A program made the translations under genes and the position numbers. 7,820 nucleotides of DNA from JBJHAX01 sp050480705 (GTDB lineage Bacteria > Actinomycetota > Nitriliruptoria > Nitriliruptorales > Nitriliruptoraceae), in assembly GCA_050480705.1 (NCBI GenBank), contig JBJHAX010000075.1, positions 1-7,820 of the forward strand, read 5' to 3'. Each line of letters begins with the position of its first letter. Position 1 is the stretch's first letter. The notes beneath the pieces are model-generated. The model did no database searches. It was given only the letters and a program-made list of their open reading frames with translations, and was not told where the DNA came from. Positions 6,655-7,820 of this stretch are shown here, in pieces.

Positions 6655-7305
6655 CTACGCCTTGCGGCTGACGATGATCTCGTCGATCAGGCCGTAGTCC
6701 TTCGCCCTGGCGGCATCCAAAATGAAGTCACGGTCGGTGTCCTTGGCGATGCGCTCGACCGACTGCCCGGTCTTCTCCGCGAGGACCTCGTTGAGCAGGT
6801 CGCGCATCCTCAAGATCTCGTGCGCCTGAATCTCGATGTCGACCGACTGACCCTCGGCACCGCCCGACGGCTGGTGCAGCAGCACACGCGAGTGCGGAAG
6901 TGCGAACCGCTTGCCCGGCGTTCCGGCGGCAAGCAGCACGGCGGCCGCCGATGCCGCCTGACCCATGCAGGTCGTCTGCACATCGCACTTGATGTACTCC
7001 ATGGTGTCGTACACCGCGAACAGTGCGGTGATCGACCCGCCTGGTGAGTTGATGTAGAGCGCGATGTCCTTGTCGGGATCCTCGGACTCGAGGTGCAGCA
7101 ACTGCGCCATCACGACGTTGGCGATCTCGTCGTTGAGTGGCGTCGACAGGAAGACGATCCGCTGCTGCAACAGCCGCGAGTAGATGTCGAACGCACGCTC
7201 ACCACGGTTGGTCTGCTCGATGACCGTGGGAACCAGGTAGTTGTGCGGCGACCCGGGCCCGGTGAGGTCGGCCATCGCAGCGGAAAATTGTCCGGTCGCG
7301 TCCAC
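6655..7305 (-). CDS. clpP: ATP-dependent Clp protease proteolytic subunit ClpP
   Basis: Serine protease subunit that assembles into a double-heptamer chamber and degrades proteins delivered by ClpX or other Clp ATPases. The triad is visible: S119 in CMGQAAS, H144 in LLHQP and D193 in DRDF, with the 25- and 74-residue spacings of the E. coli enzyme. SPGG (87-90) forms the oxyanion region, and the NDEIA segment and IEIQAHEI helix are also typical. I place the start at GTG 7305 (216 residues), because GGAG at 7312-7315 stands 6 bases before it; the internal ATG at 7275 (206 residues) has no such site. The additional 10 residues would belong to the propeptide, which is normally removed. Only one clpP lies here between tig and clpX, whereas many actinomycetes carry two adjacent copies. 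A second copy elsewhere in the genome cannot be excluded. Confidence 0.97.
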   Translation of the reverse strand: MDATGQFSAAMADLTGPGSPHNYLVPTVIEQTNRGERAFDIYSRLLQQRIVFLSTPLNDEIANVVMAQLLHLESEDPDKDIALYINSPGGSITALFAVYDTMEYIKCDVQTTCMGQAASAAAVLLAAGTPGKRFALPHSRVLLHQPSGGAEGQSVDIEIQAHEILRMRDLLNEVLAEKTGQSVERIAKDTDRDFILDAARAKDYGLIDEIIVSRKA

Positions 7306-7311
7306 GCAGCG

Positions 7312-7315
7312 CTCC
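7312..7315 (-). promoter_or_regulatory. Ribosome binding site deciding the GTG start of clpP
   Basis: The minus strand reads GGAG, then CGCTGC, then GTG at 7305. The alternative ATG at 7275 is preceded by ATTTTCCGCTGCG, without purine-rich anti-16S sequence, so the GTG start is preferred. Confidence 0.6.
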
Positions 7316-7444
7316 GTTCACGGTCGATCATGCGCCGGCATCCGACAGCGGGAGCCGTCGCGATCCGAGCGCCGCCGCAGCGTACCGAGGGGACACCGTC
7401 GGGACGCCCGCCTGCGCCGGGTCGCCGCAGATCGCCGCCGTGCG

Positions 7445-7471
7445 GCATCCCGGCGCGATCAGGCCGGATGC
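7445..7471 (-). terminator. Hairpin just after the trigger factor stop codon (terminator or processing stem)
   Basis: Three bases after the tig stop codon the minus strand forms GCATCCGGC - loop CTGATCGC - GCCGGGATGC, nine base pairs with one bulged G. It is the strongest stem-loop I found between genes. No T-tract follows (the next bases are CGCACGG), so it is not a classical intrinsic terminator, though GC-rich actinobacteria often use stems without a T-run. It could equally protect an mRNA 3' end or reduce read-through into clpP. Confidence 0.45.
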
Positions 7472-7498
7472 AGCTCAGCGTCCCGGCACGATCAGGCC
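7448..7498 (-). repeat. Two 18-bp direct repeats 33 bp apart across the tig stop codon
   Basis: Positions 7481-7498 and 7448-7465 read the same 18 bases on the minus strand (GGCCTGATCG, T or C, then GCCGGGA) with one mismatch. The 33-bp offset keeps the reading frame: the first copy encodes ASGLIVPGR just before the stop, and the second would encode ASGLIAPG just after it. A related, more diverged copy encoding LIVPG lies at 7559-7573 inside tig. Confidence 0.8.
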
Positions 7499-7820
7499 CG
7501 AAGCGTCGCCGTCGGCACCGCTTCCGGTGGCGTCGCCTACGGCCACGTCTGGCTCCTGGCCCGGAACGATCAGCCGTGACGGTCGCTCGGCATCCTCGTC
7601 TGATCCCTCCGAGGGGATCAGCTCGAGCTCGGCGAGCAGCTCCTCCGACGGCGCGCCATCGACCTCGGCAGCCTCGACGATGACGTCGATCGCCTTGCGA
7701 CGCATCACGTCACCGACGAGCACCGGCAGGCTGCCCTGCGACTGGATCGCGTTCGCGACGTCCTCAGGCTTCATCCCGCTCGCCTGAGCGTGACGGATGA
7801 TCTCCACCTCGATATCACCT
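7475..7820 (-). CDS. tig: Trigger factor, C-terminal 114 residues (5' end outside window)
   Basis: Ribosome-bound peptidyl-prolyl isomerase/chaperone that meets nascent chains; only the end of its C-terminal arm is present. The first about 55 visible residues, including IIRHAQASGM, ANAIQSQGSLP and DVMRRKAIDVIVEAAEV, match the helical end of actinobacterial trigger factors (the 'x-G-x-x-P...V-x-R-x-K-A-x-x-x-V' pattern). A further roughly 55-residue low-complexity tail follows: acidic and Glu/Asp/Ser-rich, then Gly/Asp-rich, holding two LIVPG motifs, one of them at the very C-terminus (GLIVPGR). The gene ends in TGA at 7475-7477. Its place directly upstream of clpP and clpX is the classical tig-clpP-clpX order, which supports the assignment even though the ribosome-binding and PPIase domains lie outside the window. 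Confidence 0.9.
   Translation of the reverse strand, partial: GDIEVEIIRHAQASGMKPEDVANAIQSQGSLPVLVGDVMRRKAIDVIVEAAEVDGAPSEELLAELELIPSEGSDEDAERPSRLIVPGQEPDVAVGDATGSGADGDASGLIVPGR
7600..7621 (-). other. Perfect 8-bp stem-loop within the tig 3' coding region
   Basis: The minus strand reads CTGATCCC - CTCGGA - GGGATCAG, a perfect 8-bp stem with a 6-base loop, inside the codons for LIPSEGSD of trigger factor, about 120 bases before the stop. The right arm and loop contain GGAGGG, but no sensible gene begins behind it (an ATG 11 bases on opens only a seven-codon frame). It may have no function, or may affect mRNA stability or elongation. Confidence 0.4.

Noticed and set aside
7306..7474. ClgR-type operator or clear promoter in front of clpP
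   Set aside because: I looked for a palindromic CGC...GCG operator and for paired hexamers; only an isolated TACGCT was found, with no acceptable -35 partner.
7600..7621. Intrinsic terminator within tig
   Set aside because: The stem is perfect but lies inside codons for the trigger factor tail and has no T-run, so it is reported only as a stem-loop.
1..7820. CRISPR array, tRNA/rRNA genes, insertion sequences, toxin-antitoxin or phage-defence genes
   Set aside because: No regularly spaced repeats, cloverleaf sequences, transposase motifs or known defence domains were seen on either strand.

Overview
This window is a GC-rich bacterial chromosome segment in which all eight recognisable genes lie on the minus strand. 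Read 5'->3' in the gene direction (right to left) the order is: trigger factor (tig, only its C-terminal end), clpP, clpX, a membrane-anchored PAS-GGDEF-EAL cyclic-di-GMP protein, a PLP-dependent threonine/serine dehydratase-like enzyme, a DUF2157-like multi-pass membrane protein, a single-pass membrane protein of unknown function, and the start of valyl-tRNA synthetase (valS). High GC, GTG starts and the style of the ClpX, ClpP and dehydratase sequences suggest Actinomycetota. A single clpP between tig and clpX, rather than a clpP1-clpP2 pair, would fit an Acidimicrobiia-type lineage, but that placement is only an inference.

Region by region. 7820-6492 holds the protein quality-control block: trigger factor (ribosome-associated chaperone), the ClpP protease and, below it, the ClpX unfoldase. 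These are separated by 169 and 163 bp gaps. The tig-clpP gap starts with a strong hairpin that lies inside a 33-bp-spaced repeat straddling the tig stop codon. 6491-5208 is clpX, with all expected motifs. 5207-5046 is a gap holding a 14-bp palindrome placed like an operator in front of the c-di-GMP gene. 5045-3198 encodes a 615-residue protein whose GGDEF domain looks degenerate and whose EAL domain looks catalytically complete, so it is predicted to degrade c-di-GMP. Its PAS domain carries a His-rich/CxxC segment. 3090-2134 is the PLP enzyme. 1953-272 is a translationally coupled pair of uncharacterised membrane proteins (ATGA overlap), followed after 43 bp by valS.

The tig-clpP-clpX and valS genes are housekeeping genes that in many bacteria are near neighbours. 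The four genes between clpX and valS are the accessory part. No mobile element, CRISPR array, RNA gene or phage feature was seen. I found no convincing new multi-gene system. The best leads are the trigger-factor tail repeat that crosses its stop codon, the asymmetric GGDEF/EAL protein with its CxxC PAS domain and upstream palindrome, and the coupled membrane-protein pair.
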